The notes under the pieces: model-generated
What the model saw: the letters and a program-made list of their open reading frames with translations, nothing else
What the model was told of the DNA's origin: nothing
The model's database searches: none
Program-made: the position numbers and the translations under genes
Source of the DNA: Paeniglutamicibacter terrestris
Lineage (GTDB): Bacteria > Actinomycetota > Actinomycetes > Actinomycetales > Micrococcaceae
Length of the DNA: 64,000 nucleotides
Reading direction: 5' to 3'
Assembly (NCBI RefSeq): GCF_012271785.1
Contig: NZ_JAAWVT010000010.1
Span: 60,695 to 124,694 of the forward strand
Part shown: positions 1-7,699 of the stretch, piece by piece
Numbering within the stretch: position 1 is the stretch's first letter
How the letters are laid out: each line of letters opens with the position of its first letter

Positions 1-182
1 CTCAAGAGCCGACCAAGGCACCAGTGGAACCCCAGGGCAACACCAACAACAATGGTGACAAAGATCCTCTGGCCAACACCGGTCCGAACGTCGCTTTGCC
101 GTTCATCGCTACCGGTGGTGCCCTGTTGGTTGCAGCGGGTGCATTCCTGCTCTTCCGCCGCAAGGGCAGCCACGGAGCATAA
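1..182 (+). CDS. C-terminal end of a LAXTG-type cell-wall-anchored surface protein (partial)
   Basis: The gene enters from outside the window; only about 59 C-terminal residues remain, read from base 3 to the TAA at 180-182. They show a low-complexity Pro/Asn/Gly spacer, a sorting motif LANTG, a hydrophobic segment (ALPFIATGGALLVAAGAFLL) and a short positive tail (FRRKGSHGA). This is the classic sortase sorting signal. The Ala at the second motif position fits the LAXTG signal known for class E sortases of high-GC Gram-positives. The protein is therefore probably covalently attached to peptidoglycan. Its main domain and function cannot be seen here. Confidence 0.8.
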   Translation, partial: QEPTKAPVEPQGNTNNNGDKDPLANTGPNVALPFIATGGALLVAAGAFLLFRRKGSHGA

Positions 183-218
183 CCATCTGGCGCAAAGCTA
201 GTCGCGCCCGATAACCGA

Positions 219-272
219 GGGGGGTCTTGTACGAAATCCACAAGGGATTTACGTACAAGACCCCCCTTTCTT
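219..272 (+). terminator. Strong rho-independent terminator after the surface protein gene
   Basis: A perfect 15-bp stem (219-233 with 252-266) encloses a second 6-bp stem (AAATCC/GGATTT) and a 5-base loop, and is followed by TTTCTT. It lies 37 bases after the stop codon and should end transcription before the lipoprotein gene. Confidence 0.85.
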
Positions 273-345
273 AATTCCCCGGCGATTATCAGCCAATGCC
301 CGGGTTCGGCCCATAGAATCGGTCCAAATCAAAGGTGGTTTAGCC

Positions 346-885
346 ATGCAGAAATCTCAAGCCCGCACCATGCTGGGGGCAGCAGCTTTGATAGGAGCCT
401 TCGCGCTCACGTCCTGCGGCAGTGAGGTAGGCACGCAGCCAACCCCCACCGCCAGCACTAGCCAGAATGAGACCCAGGATCCAAAATTGCTTGAACTTAA
501 TACAAACCTGAAAGATTCGCTCGGCGAGAAATACGCGGAGGGGTGGATCGCGGAAAACAAACTCCATGTCGCCGTCACTGACCAGAAATCCGCGGACGAA
601 GTGACTGCGGCCGGAGCCGTCGCTCATCTCGCCAGGCACTCGGCCGCCGAACTCGACGCCACGATTTCCAAGATCATGGCCTGGCAGAAGGCACAAGGTG
701 GATCGGTTGCTACAGCCATCCACAAATACGTACCCTCTGGACGCCACGGGACCATCACGTTGGCAGTGGACCCAGCTCAGCTGGAAACTATCAAGACCGG
801 TCTGTCTGCAGCTGATGTCACCGGCGATATTGCCCTCAAGTTCATCGAATCCTCCGGCATCGCCAGCCCCGCAGCCTCTAGCTAA
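346..885 (+). CDS. Lipoprotein resembling the prodomain of streptogrisin / alpha-lytic-type proteases
   Basis: The 179-residue product has a lipoprotein signal peptide ending in the lipobox LTSC (Cys near residue 24), so it should be lipid-anchored outside the membrane. Residues ~50-165 follow the pattern of the propeptide of secreted S1 proteases of the streptogrisin type: an LGEKYAEGWIAENKLHVAVT stretch, then VTAAGAVAHLARHSAAELDA, then a block rich in beta strands. No protease domain follows; the frame stops at 885. In the known family this domain acts as folding chaperone and inhibitor of the attached protease. Here a role as a free-standing inhibitor or chaperone is only inference. The family resemblance is judged by eye and is moderate. 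Confidence 0.55.
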   Translation: MQKSQARTMLGAAALIGAFALTSCGSEVGTQPTPTASTSQNETQDPKLLELNTNLKDSLGEKYAEGWIAENKLHVAVTDQKSADEVTAAGAVAHLARHSAAELDATISKIMAWQKAQGGSVATAIHKYVPSGRHGTITLAVDPAQLETIKTGLSAADVTGDIALKFIESSGIASPAASS

Positions 886-1077
886 CCGGGCGTCGGAAGC
901 CTCATGACGTGCCTCGGGATACCCGCAGGCGCGCCATGAGGCACCGGTAGGCGCCGCGCGACGTAGGGTTATAGCTGAAGGAGCACGATCAGGCTCTGCG
1001 TTGACCGATGGCCGGCAGATACGACCATGTGCCACCTCGGCAACGAATCAGAATTAATGGAAAGGGCCTGCACACAC

Positions 1078-1791
1078 GTGAGCCATGCCAGCGACCCCGC
1101 AGCAACACCCGACCGACCGCGCAAGCACCGCAACCCCGTGTGGGCTTCCATTCGGGAGATCCTCATCATTGTCATCGCCGCGCTGGTGATCTCGCTTGTT
1201 GTTAAGACCTTCTTCTTCCGGGCGTTTTACATTCCCTCCGGCTCCATGGAGCAAACCCTTCAGGTTGACGACAGAATCTTCGCGAACCTCATGGCACCGG
1301 GGCTTTTTGATCTGGAACGTGGCGATGTGGTGGTCTTCCGGGATGAGCTGGGGTGGCTGCCACCGGTGGCAGCGGCTCCCTCCAACCCCGTTCGGGACTT
1401 CTTTACTTTTGTTGGGCTTTCCCCCGATCCGTCCAACCAACACCTGATCAAGCGCGTCATCGGCATGCCCGGTGACACCGTGGAATGCTGCTCGGCCAAT
1501 GGCAAGCTCACGGTGAACGGCGTAGAGATCACCGAGTCCTACATTTACCCCGGGGATAATCCCTCGGACATCAAATTCAGCAAGCTTGTTCCCGAAGGCA
1601 AGGTCTGGGTCATGGGCGATCACCGCGGAGCCTCCGCAGACTCCCGCTACCACGAGGATATTCAGGACGGCTTTGTCGACATCTCCTCCATTGAGGGTCG
1701 CGCCGCAGTAATCTCTTGGCCGCTGAACCGCATCGGCGGGATTTCCGGACACGACGAGGTCTTCGCCAACGTTCCGGCCGCGGTCAAATAG
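1078..1791 (+). CDS. lepB: Signal peptidase I
   Basis: This membrane-bound serine protease removes signal peptides from exported proteins. One N-terminal transmembrane segment (ILIIVIAALVISLVVKTFF) is followed by the catalytic serine motif SGSMEQTL, the catalytic lysine motif KRVIGMPGD and the conserved MGDHR..S.DSR box. Several starts are possible in frame (1027, 1057, 1078). I chose GTG 1078 because GGAAAGGG lies 11 bases upstream. The stop codon overlaps the GTG start of rnhB by one base, so the two genes are coupled. The order lepB-rnhB-DUF2469 is common in actinobacteria. Confidence 0.92.
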   Translation: MSHASDPAATPDRPRKHRNPVWASIREILIIVIAALVISLVVKTFFFRAFYIPSGSMEQTLQVDDRIFANLMAPGLFDLERGDVVVFRDELGWLPPVAAAPSNPVRDFFTFVGLSPDPSNQHLIKRVIGMPGDTVECCSANGKLTVNGVEITESYIYPGDNPSDIKFSKLVPEGKVWVMGDHRGASADSRYHEDIQDGFVDISSIEGRAAVISWPLNRIGGISGHDEVFANVPAAVK

Positions 1792-2492
1792 TGGCGTCGG
1801 TGGCGCCGACCCTCATCCATGAACGTGCACTGGCCTCGGAGCGTGGTCACCGCTACATTGGTGCGGCCGATGAGGTGGGGCGCGGCTCACTAGCGGGTCC
1901 GGTGTCCGTCGGCTACGTGGTCATTGACCCGGCCGACGTCCCGTTGCTGCCCGGGGTCAGGGACTCCAAATTACTCTCAGATTCGGTGCGCCATGAGCTG
2001 GTTCCGGCGATCAAATCCTGGGTAGCTGCCTGGGGAGTCGGGCACGCCAGTGCCGCGGAAATTGATGCCTTGGGCCTCGTCGCAGCACTGCGGCTGGCGG
2101 GACTGCGAGCGGTGAATTTCGCGCACGAGCAACAAGCGGCGGACGCCGTGTTGCTCGACGGAAACCTCGACTGGCTTTCGGCCACCATCCAACCCACCCT
2201 GTTGGATTCCCTGCTTCCGGGATTCGGTGACCCCGAAGATGTTGACGGCCTGCAGATACCGGTCCGAACCCTGATCAAGGGCGATCTGCTGGCACTGTCC
2301 ATCGCTGCCGCATCCATCCTCGCTAAAGTTGAGCGCGACGACCTCATGGATAGTTATGATCGGGCCTACCCAGCGTACGGTTGGATCCAAAACAAGGGCT
2401 ATGGGACAGAATCTCACCGGCAGGCAATTCTTGAACATGGGGCCACCGATTACCACCGCCGCAGCTGGCAATTAACACCCAAGGGCCAATAA
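1791..2492 (+). CDS. rnhB: Ribonuclease HII
   Basis: The enzyme cuts the RNA strand of RNA-DNA hybrids and removes ribonucleotides misincorporated into DNA. The 233-residue product carries the active-site block ADEVGRGSLAGPV near residue 20 (Asp and Glu metal ligands), the RDSKLL motif, and the later conserved AAASILAKVERD and NKGYGT..H motifs. A start at GTG 1791, overlapping the lepB stop by one base, gives a protein of family length. A longer in-frame start at 1716 would lie inside lepB and is unlikely. Confidence 0.93.
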   Translation: MASVAPTLIHERALASERGHRYIGAADEVGRGSLAGPVSVGYVVIDPADVPLLPGVRDSKLLSDSVRHELVPAIKSWVAAWGVGHASAAEIDALGLVAALRLAGLRAVNFAHEQQAADAVLLDGNLDWLSATIQPTLLDSLLPGFGDPEDVDGLQIPVRTLIKGDLLALSIAAASILAKVERDDLMDSYDRAYPAYGWIQNKGYGTESHRQAILEHGATDYHRRSWQLTPKGQ

Positions 2493-2518
2493 CTCTCCTA
2501 GGAAGGTGAAGGAAAAGA

Positions 2519-2845
2519 ATGAGTGCCGAAGACCTTGAGAACTACGAGGCCGACCTTGAGCTCCAGCTCTACCGCGAATACAAGGATGTGGCCGGGCTTT
2601 TTGGCTACGTGGTGGAGACCGAACGCCGCTTTTATCTCGCCAACGGCGTCGATCTTCAGACCCGCTCGGCCGATGGGGAGGTCTTCTTCGACCTCACGCT
2701 GACCGATGCCTGGGTCTGGGACGTCTATCGCACCGGCCGCTTCGTGAAATCGGTACGCATCGTCACGTTTAAAGACGTGAACATCGAGGAACTGAACCGA
2801 ACCGAAGAGCTCACGATTCCCAAGAGCGGGCTCGAACTGAAATAA
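2519..2845 (+). CDS. DUF2469 family protein, copy 1
   Basis: This 108-residue acidic protein belongs to the actinobacterial family DUF2469, usually found right after rnhB, as here. It begins MSAEDLENYEAD and contains the conserved blocks ELQLYREYKDV, VETERRFYLAN and DLTLTDAWVWDVYRTGRFV. It has no signal peptide or membrane segment, so it should be cytoplasmic. The ribosome binding site is GAAGGTGAAGGA just before the ATG. The function is unknown. A close paralogue follows at 3060. Confidence 0.9.
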   Translation: MSAEDLENYEADLELQLYREYKDVAGLFGYVVETERRFYLANGVDLQTRSADGEVFFDLTLTDAWVWDVYRTGRFVKSVRIVTFKDVNIEELNRTEELTIPKSGLELK

Positions 2846-2848
2846 CCC

Positions 2849-2887
2849 AGGTCGGCAAGGTGCCAGTGAGCGCCTTGCCGACCTTTT
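2849..2887 (+). terminator. Terminator after the first DUF2469 gene
   Basis: A 12-bp perfect stem (2849-2860 with 2873-2884) with a 12-base loop is followed by TTT. It separates the two DUF2469 copies, so the second copy probably has its own promoter. Confidence 0.75.
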
Positions 2888-3059
2888 GATCGTTCGTGGA
2901 TCAGAAGGCAAATAAGACTCGGCTCAATGTCCGCGCTGAGCGGTCCGGCGGCGTACCGTAGGGGGAACAGGCCAGACGGTCCGTTGGCATTCCCGGCGCG
3001 AACCACCCCCTATGGCCGGGGCGCAACCATCGATTCATAGGGTGAGGGCGGAGTGCATC

Positions 3060-3380
3060 ATGAGTGCCGAGGATCTGGAGAATTACGAGGCCGAACTCGA
3101 GCTGCAGCTCTACCGTGAATATAAAGACGTTGCAAACCTTTTCAACTTTGTTGTTGAAACCGAGCGCCGCTTTTACTTGGCCAATCATGTTGACCTCAAG
3201 ACCCGCTCGTCCGACGGCGAGGTCTTCTTCGATCTGACGCTCACCGACGCGTGGGTGTGGGATGTTTATCGCACGGGCCGCTTTGTCCAGTCGGTGCGGA
3301 TCGTAACGTTTAAGGACGTCAACATCGAGGAACTGAACCGCGTCGAGGACCTTTCGATCCCCAAGGACGGTTTGAACTAG
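3060..3380 (+). CDS. DUF2469 family protein, copy 2 (tandem paralogue)
   Basis: The 106-residue product matches copy 1 over its whole length with about twelve substitutions and a different C-terminal end (KDGLN instead of KSGLELK). I chose ATG 3060 because it reproduces the N-terminus of copy 1 and is preceded by GAGGGCGGAG. Copy 2 lies behind the terminator of copy 1 in a spacer with its own promoter space. All conserved blocks are intact, so it is likely functional. Two adjacent copies are unusual, since this family is normally a single gene. Confidence 0.88.
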   Translation: MSAEDLENYEAELELQLYREYKDVANLFNFVVETERRFYLANHVDLKTRSSDGEVFFDLTLTDAWVWDVYRTGRFVQSVRIVTFKDVNIEELNRVEDLSIPKDGLN

Positions 3381-3490
3381 GTCCAGCGAGGTCCTTCTTG
3401 TGTCAGCGATGCCTCACGACCGCGCGAAATTCCCCTGCTGTTAGGCTCGGTCAAAAGATGTGGGCCGTCATGAGGGGAGGCATCGTGCAA

Positions 3491-4468
3491 ATGAGCGAGC
3501 AACCAGAGCAGCAGAATCCAGCAGACCACGAGGGTTCGGCCGCGAACGCAGAAGACTTCGGCACAGTTTCCTTTGGCCGGGTCTCGGGCGGCACTCTGAA
3601 CGGGCTGCCTTACCTCAGCACGCTCGACTACCACTTTGATGACGGGGTACCGGACCAGCAGGCGGGGGGTCGCGCCTTTGCCTCGGCCATCACCGCCTTG
3701 CACGGTGCTCTAGCCAGCTACCGGAGCGTGGTTGCTGCCCTCGGCATCGACGCCGGGCGGTCTTTTATCGCCGGGAACGAAGATTCGGGGCTTTTCGCCG
3801 CCTCCGATCACGTTCAGGAGGCCTTCGAGCGTCTGGGACTGTCACATCGGGCGTGGACCGGGCATAGCTTCCTACCGGGTCCGCTGTATCGCGACGTACC
3901 CGAGATCCTTGACGATCCTGTGGCCATGGCCCAGCTGCTGGAAGCCGACGAGCAAAGAGCAGATGACCAAGCGTCCTGTGAACCTCGACTTGATGAACTG
4001 CCCGTGATCGTCATTGTGGATGAGGTACTGCACCAAAGCCAGCAGGGGATTCTGCGCCTGGACACGGTTCGGGTACACAGCAACGGGGTGCTGCTTGAGT
4101 TTAACTACGTCAATCTGCGTGGGGCTCATGAAGACGCCGTAGCTTGGTACCGCCGAAGCAATGAACTGCTCAGCGGCGCTGAACTTGATGTCGAGTTGCG
4201 TGACCCCAGTGCAGAGAATATTTACCCCGGAGAGATCAACGGTGGCGACGCGGGGAGTGATCGTGCGTGTTACCGGCTGAACCATAGAATCGGGATTCAC
4301 CGCGCGCTGGAAGCCCGGGAGCTGACCGGAAGCGTCACGGTGAACAATCTCCCCGACGCCGACGGAAACAACAAACCCCTGCGCGTGGATTTTACGCTCG
4401 ATATTTCATCACTGAAGGACGCGGTGCCGCGGGTACGCAGACTCGGAAACCACGAACACCCGGCATAA
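3491..4468 (+). CDS. Hypothetical cytoplasmic protein (325 aa)
   Basis: I do not recognise this protein. ATG 3491 has GGGGAGG 10 bases upstream; a GTG at 3485 is a less well-spaced alternative. The product is acidic, starts with a disordered stretch rich in Gln, Asn and Glu (residues 1-25), and has no signal peptide or membrane helix. Its C-terminal ~130 residues contain alternating strand-like segments. It sits between the DUF2469 genes and yraN, inside a series of genes that is otherwise conserved, so it is probably an insertion specific to this lineage. Confidence 0.6.
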   Translation: MSEQPEQQNPADHEGSAANAEDFGTVSFGRVSGGTLNGLPYLSTLDYHFDDGVPDQQAGGRAFASAITALHGALASYRSVVAALGIDAGRSFIAGNEDSGLFAASDHVQEAFERLGLSHRAWTGHSFLPGPLYRDVPEILDDPVAMAQLLEADEQRADDQASCEPRLDELPVIVIVDEVLHQSQQGILRLDTVRVHSNGVLLEFNYVNLRGAHEDAVAWYRRSNELLSGAELDVELRDPSAENIYPGEINGGDAGSDRACYRLNHRIGIHRALEARELTGSVTVNNLPDADGNNKPLRVDFTLDISSLKDAVPRVRRLGNHEHPA

Positions 4469-5240
4469 GTCACCAGTCCTTGGGTGACCGGTTATCGATG
4501 GATGAGCTGCCGCATGTGCTGGACTTCAACCGGATCCTTTTTGACGACGCTCACCACCGGCAGAGGGCTGCACGATAGTGAGGCCAACGAGGGCGGCAAT
4601 GCATCGTTCAGACAATCGGACTAGTCGGTTCCGCCAGCCTCCGATACCAACGCGCTTCGATTCACGCTACACGGCACCGATAACGGCCCAGAATTTGACG
4701 TCTACGAAACTGCAGCAGCGCCGGAAACGGCTGACGGGCTCGTTTATCGGCCGCGCTGTGCGAGCCACGGCTTCCCTCAGGTTTTTGGCCCCACAAGCTG
4801 CCAGGTGATCGCGACCCGACCTTTGATTGTTCCACCGGCGAGCGCTCCCAGCTCAATGGAGTTTCTGCCTCCGCGGTCGTACACGCACCGCATCTACGCG
4901 AGATAAAGCGACAGGTGACCAGGCGAGTAGCACGAGGGCGCTCGCCGGCGAGGTGCTGCAGGTACGTCACTAGCGGAGATAGTCTCAACTTCTTTCGAAG
5001 TGACGATCGGCATCATGCGGCTACGAATTTAATTAAATTAGATTGATCAGTTGCGTCACCTTTTCTCTAGTCATGGACACTACTTCGATGAGAGCATAAA
5101 TCAATCACTCGTCGTTAATGAGCGCAGGGCATCGTCTACTGGTGTTTTGCTTCGTCAGCCGAGGGTCGTATGGAGCATCTCGTGACCGCTTCGGTAGTGC
5201 GCGGTCTTTTGTGAACCTTTATTTGACGGGGGAGATTCGA
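4469..5240 (+). other. Long intergenic region with decayed coding remnants and an AT-rich promoter zone
   Basis: No intact gene is seen in these 770 bases. The first half (about 4480-4906) looks like broken coding sequence and is described separately. The second half is non-coding and includes an AT-rich patch near 5024-5050. That patch contrasts with the surrounding GC-rich DNA and probably lies in the promoter region of the SH3/cyclotransferase gene starting at 5241. Confidence 0.5.
4498..4906 (+). pseudogene. Possible decayed gene of unknown family
   Basis: Two pieces of protein-like sequence lie in different frames. The first starts at ATG 4498 (MDELPHVLDFNRILFDDAHH) and meets a stop after 26 codons. 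The second runs without interruption from 4625 to the TAA at 4904-4906 (including ALRFTLHGTDNGPEFDVYET) but has no start codon and begins just after an in-frame TAG at 4622. This pattern fits a gene broken by at least one frameshift and one stop. I do not recognise the family, and chance openness in GC-rich DNA is possible. Confidence 0.3.
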
Positions 5241-6425
5241 TTGCCGAAGCAGCGAATGATCACGGCATTGGTACTGGCCATCGTCGTGACCGGTAGTGGT
5301 GCTGGGGTCCACGGGATTGTGGATGCTCATGCCGCGGAAGTGTCGCGAACCTTACCGCCAGGAAGCGCGCCAGTGACGCTAGCAGCCCTCGGCATTGGCG
5401 CGACGACGGTCAAACTGACGAAAGTCACCACGAACAATCTGAACCTGAGATCTGGCAGAAGCACCTCCTCAGCGGTGATATTGACGATCCCGCAAAACAC
5501 GAAACTGAGCATCACCGAAGTCATTGGTGACTGGAGTAAAACGACACACAAGAACAAATCGGGGTGGGTGTCATCGGCCTATCTCAAGAATGCACCGGCC
5601 ACCACGCCAACTGCGGTCAAGAAGATCACGACCAACAATCTAAATCTTCGCCAAGCCAATTGCACTTCGTCGAAGATTTTGCTCTCGATCCCCAAGGGCA
5701 CCACCATTTCGGTCACATCAACCAGTGGAACTTGGAGCAAAACCAGCTACAAGAGTCGATCTGGCTGGGTAGCAAGCGCCTACCTAAAAAATGTCACGGG
5801 GAGCAAGCCGCCGACAAAACCTTCGCTTAGCTACCGCTGGACAACGGCCAACGTGAACGTGCGAAAGGGTAACCGCACACATTACGCGAGCCTCGGAGTA
5901 GTTCCGTTTAACGAACGGGTGACCTATATTTCCAGTTCATCGGGCTGGTCAAAGGTCAAAACTACGAAGGGGACGGGCTGGATCTCCAGCAAATATCTGA
6001 AGACCAATGAGCAATACGCGGTGTCGGTATATGGCACGCTGCGAAAGGGCCAATCGGCGTACCACCTGCTGCGGGGACGCACGGTAAAGGAAAGCACCAC
6101 CAAACTCTCGGCATTCAACATGTACCTCAAGCCAAACCAAACCTGGTGGTCATTCATCGTTCCCACAACAACAAAATCACGCACCGTCGTGGTGGAGCGC
6201 ATGGACATCAAACCCGAAAGCTACAAGAGTGCGCTAGCTTCCCTCGACAAATGGGAACGGTATGACGCCAATAAGCCCCTGGCGGACCAGAATTACAACC
6301 GCAAGATTGTCACCGACATCAACGGCAGAAAGTCCTGGGCCTACCTTGGTGGATCCAAGATCAGCAAATACCTGACCCAGAATGGAATTCGGGTTAATTC
6401 CGGCGACTACCTGAAACGGTACTGA
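5241..6425 (+). CDS. Exported protein with three SH3-like repeats fused to a gamma-glutamylcyclotransferase-like domain
   Basis: The 394-residue product starts at TTG 5241, six bases after GGGGGAG, and has a signal peptide with a likely cleavage after AHA (residue ~31). Three bacterial SH3 (SH3b) modules follow. The first two share the pattern TTNNLNLR...GTWSKT...SGWV.SAYLKN; the third has ANVNVRKG and GWISSKYLKT. SH3b modules usually bind cell-wall peptides. The C-terminal ~125 residues resemble the GGCT/AIG2 fold, with the substrate-loop motif VYGTLRKG and a later LASLDKWERYD segment. Wall binding plus gamma-glutamyl chemistry outside the cell is inference. The gene is followed two bases later by 6428. 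Confidence 0.7.
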   Translation: MPKQRMITALVLAIVVTGSGAGVHGIVDAHAAEVSRTLPPGSAPVTLAALGIGATTVKLTKVTTNNLNLRSGRSTSSAVILTIPQNTKLSITEVIGDWSKTTHKNKSGWVSSAYLKNAPATTPTAVKKITTNNLNLRQANCTSSKILLSIPKGTTISVTSTSGTWSKTSYKSRSGWVASAYLKNVTGSKPPTKPSLSYRWTTANVNVRKGNRTHYASLGVVPFNERVTYISSSSGWSKVKTTKGTGWISSKYLKTNEQYAVSVYGTLRKGQSAYHLLRGRTVKESTTKLSAFNMYLKPNQTWWSFIVPTTTKSRTVVVERMDIKPESYKSALASLDKWERYDANKPLADQNYNRKIVTDINGRKSWAYLGGSKISKYLTQNGIRVNSGDYLKRY

Positions 6426-6427
6426 CG

Positions 6428-7084
6428 ATGAAAAATCACAGCAGAAAAATCAGCCCACTGAACTCGGGTTTATTGGTGCTAGCCATTGCCGCCGTCGGTG
6501 TCGGGGTTGCGACAGCAGCCAGTGGCAACATCTGGCAGAGCCCATCTGGTCTTGACGTTGGAACGCCCGCGGCGGGCACCCATCCGATGACCGGAGCGGA
6601 AGTGAAGGTGGATCGGTTCGACAATGTTGAAAAGGCCGCCGGAGAAATTGCGGGTCTTGTTGATGAATCTACCGAAAAGACCTACTTCACGATCCAGGTC
6701 ACTCATGCCGAACTGGCGGATCGGTGTGATGCGCGTGTTGGAGCGGGCCAGCTTCGTCCCACGAGAACAAAGTTTCTCATCCTTGATGTTAAGGCCAGCC
6801 TAGCGAGCTCCGTGTCTGAGAAGGTCGGAGAGAAAACTGGGGACCTCTACATGCCGCTGGTCGCCGAGGCCTTCTCCATCACTACCGGCAGCGGGGAGGT
6901 ACGCAAAAACCTCACCTCCGAAACAGCGTGGGGGTGTCTGGATGATTCGGCGCTACTTCCCGCGGTGGTAAATCCCGGGCAGAGCGTTCGAGGGAAGGTT
7001 GTTCTTGATGTCGCCGATGTGAGCGGCAAGGTCGCCTACGACCCCGAAGGAAACGGCGGTTGGTCCTGGCCCTATGGAGGGTAG
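6428..7084 (+). CDS. Secreted or membrane-anchored protein, possibly DUF4352-like
   Basis: The 218-residue product has one N-terminal hydrophobic segment (SGLLVLAIAAVGVGVATAAS) that may be a signal peptide or anchor. The rest is predicted extracellular and rich in beta strands. The ending, with NPGQSVRGKVVLDVAD, resembles the last strand block of DUF4352-type immunoglobulin-like domains, but that assignment is weak. It lies two bases after the SH3/cyclotransferase gene and is probably co-transcribed with it. Confidence 0.55.
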   Translation: MKNHSRKISPLNSGLLVLAIAAVGVGVATAASGNIWQSPSGLDVGTPAAGTHPMTGAEVKVDRFDNVEKAAGEIAGLVDESTEKTYFTIQVTHAELADRCDARVGAGQLRPTRTKFLILDVKASLASSVSEKVGEKTGDLYMPLVAEAFSITTGSGEVRKNLTSETAWGCLDDSALLPAVVNPGQSVRGKVVLDVADVSGKVAYDPEGNGGWSWPYGG

Positions 7085-7115
7085 CCAGAACAAGTAGGTG
7101 AAAGCCGAAAACAGG

Positions 7116-7160
7116 GCGCTGTCGATGAGAATCACGTCTCATCGGCAGCGCTGCGTTGGT
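7116..7160 (+). terminator. Hairpin terminator after the secreted-protein operon
   Basis: A 15-bp stem with one mismatch (7116-7130 with 7137-7151) and a 6-base loop lies 32 bases after the stop of the preceding gene. A T-rich stretch (TTGGTTGTG) follows. It probably ends the 5241-7084 transcript. Confidence 0.6.
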
Positions 7161-7339
7161 TGTGTGCCCAGGAGCCTACGCTGAATGATGGCGCTCGCCG
7201 AAGGATCGCCGTGCGTTATCAACAGCACTGCGGGTCAGTCGAGCTCCGTGGCACCACGGCACCCACGCTAAGAGAAATCAAGTTAGCGGTCCGACTCCGG
7301 ACGACCGGGTGGGCCGCATCTCTCAAGGGGCGTGTGCAC

Positions 7340-7699
7340 GTGAATCACAACCAAGAGCTCGGCGCTGCAGGTGAAGAGCTGGCAGTCGTGTATCTCACCA
7401 ACGCTGGCTACACGGTGTTGAGTCGCAACTGGCGCTGCACCGTGGGAGAACTGGACATCGTGGCCGAGAACTCCGGGCAAATCATCGGCGTGGAGGTGAA
7501 GACCCGCTCGTCATTGGGCTTTGGGCATCCGGCCGAGGCGGTAAACCCCGTGAAGCTGCGCAGGATCTCCCGACTAGTGCGTCGGTGGTGCGCTGCACAC
7601 CGCAGGGATCCAAATACAGCGCGCGTGGATGTGATCGCTATCCTTATGGCCCCGGGACGGGATCCGGAAATCGAACACCTGATCGGCGTGGAGTCATGA
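7340..7699 (+). CDS. yraN: YraN family (UPF0102) nuclease-fold protein
   Basis: This 119-residue protein shows the UPF0102 pattern: GAAGEELAVVYLTNAGYTVL, then GELDIVA and VEVKTRSS, the D..E.K catalytic core of the restriction-endonuclease-like fold. I chose GTG 7340 (AAGGGGCG upstream) because it gives the usual family length; an open stretch upstream to 7160 lacks family similarity. The stop overlaps the ATG of comM by four bases (ATGA), so the two are coupled. The exact DNA substrate of this family is not settled. Confidence 0.88.
   Translation: MNHNQELGAAGEELAVVYLTNAGYTVLSRNWRCTVGELDIVAENSGQIIGVEVKTRSSLGFGHPAEAVNPVKLRRISRLVRRWCAAHRRDPNTARVDVIAILMAPGRDPEIEHLIGVES

Noticed and set aside
1716..1790. 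Longer N-terminus for rnhB starting at 1716
   Set aside because: It would lie inside lepB and adds residues with no family similarity; GTG 1791 overlaps the lepB stop and gives the normal length.
5400..5960. Tandem SH3 repeats as a DNA repeat or CRISPR-like array
   Set aside because: The repeats are at protein level, diverged in DNA, and in frame within one gene.
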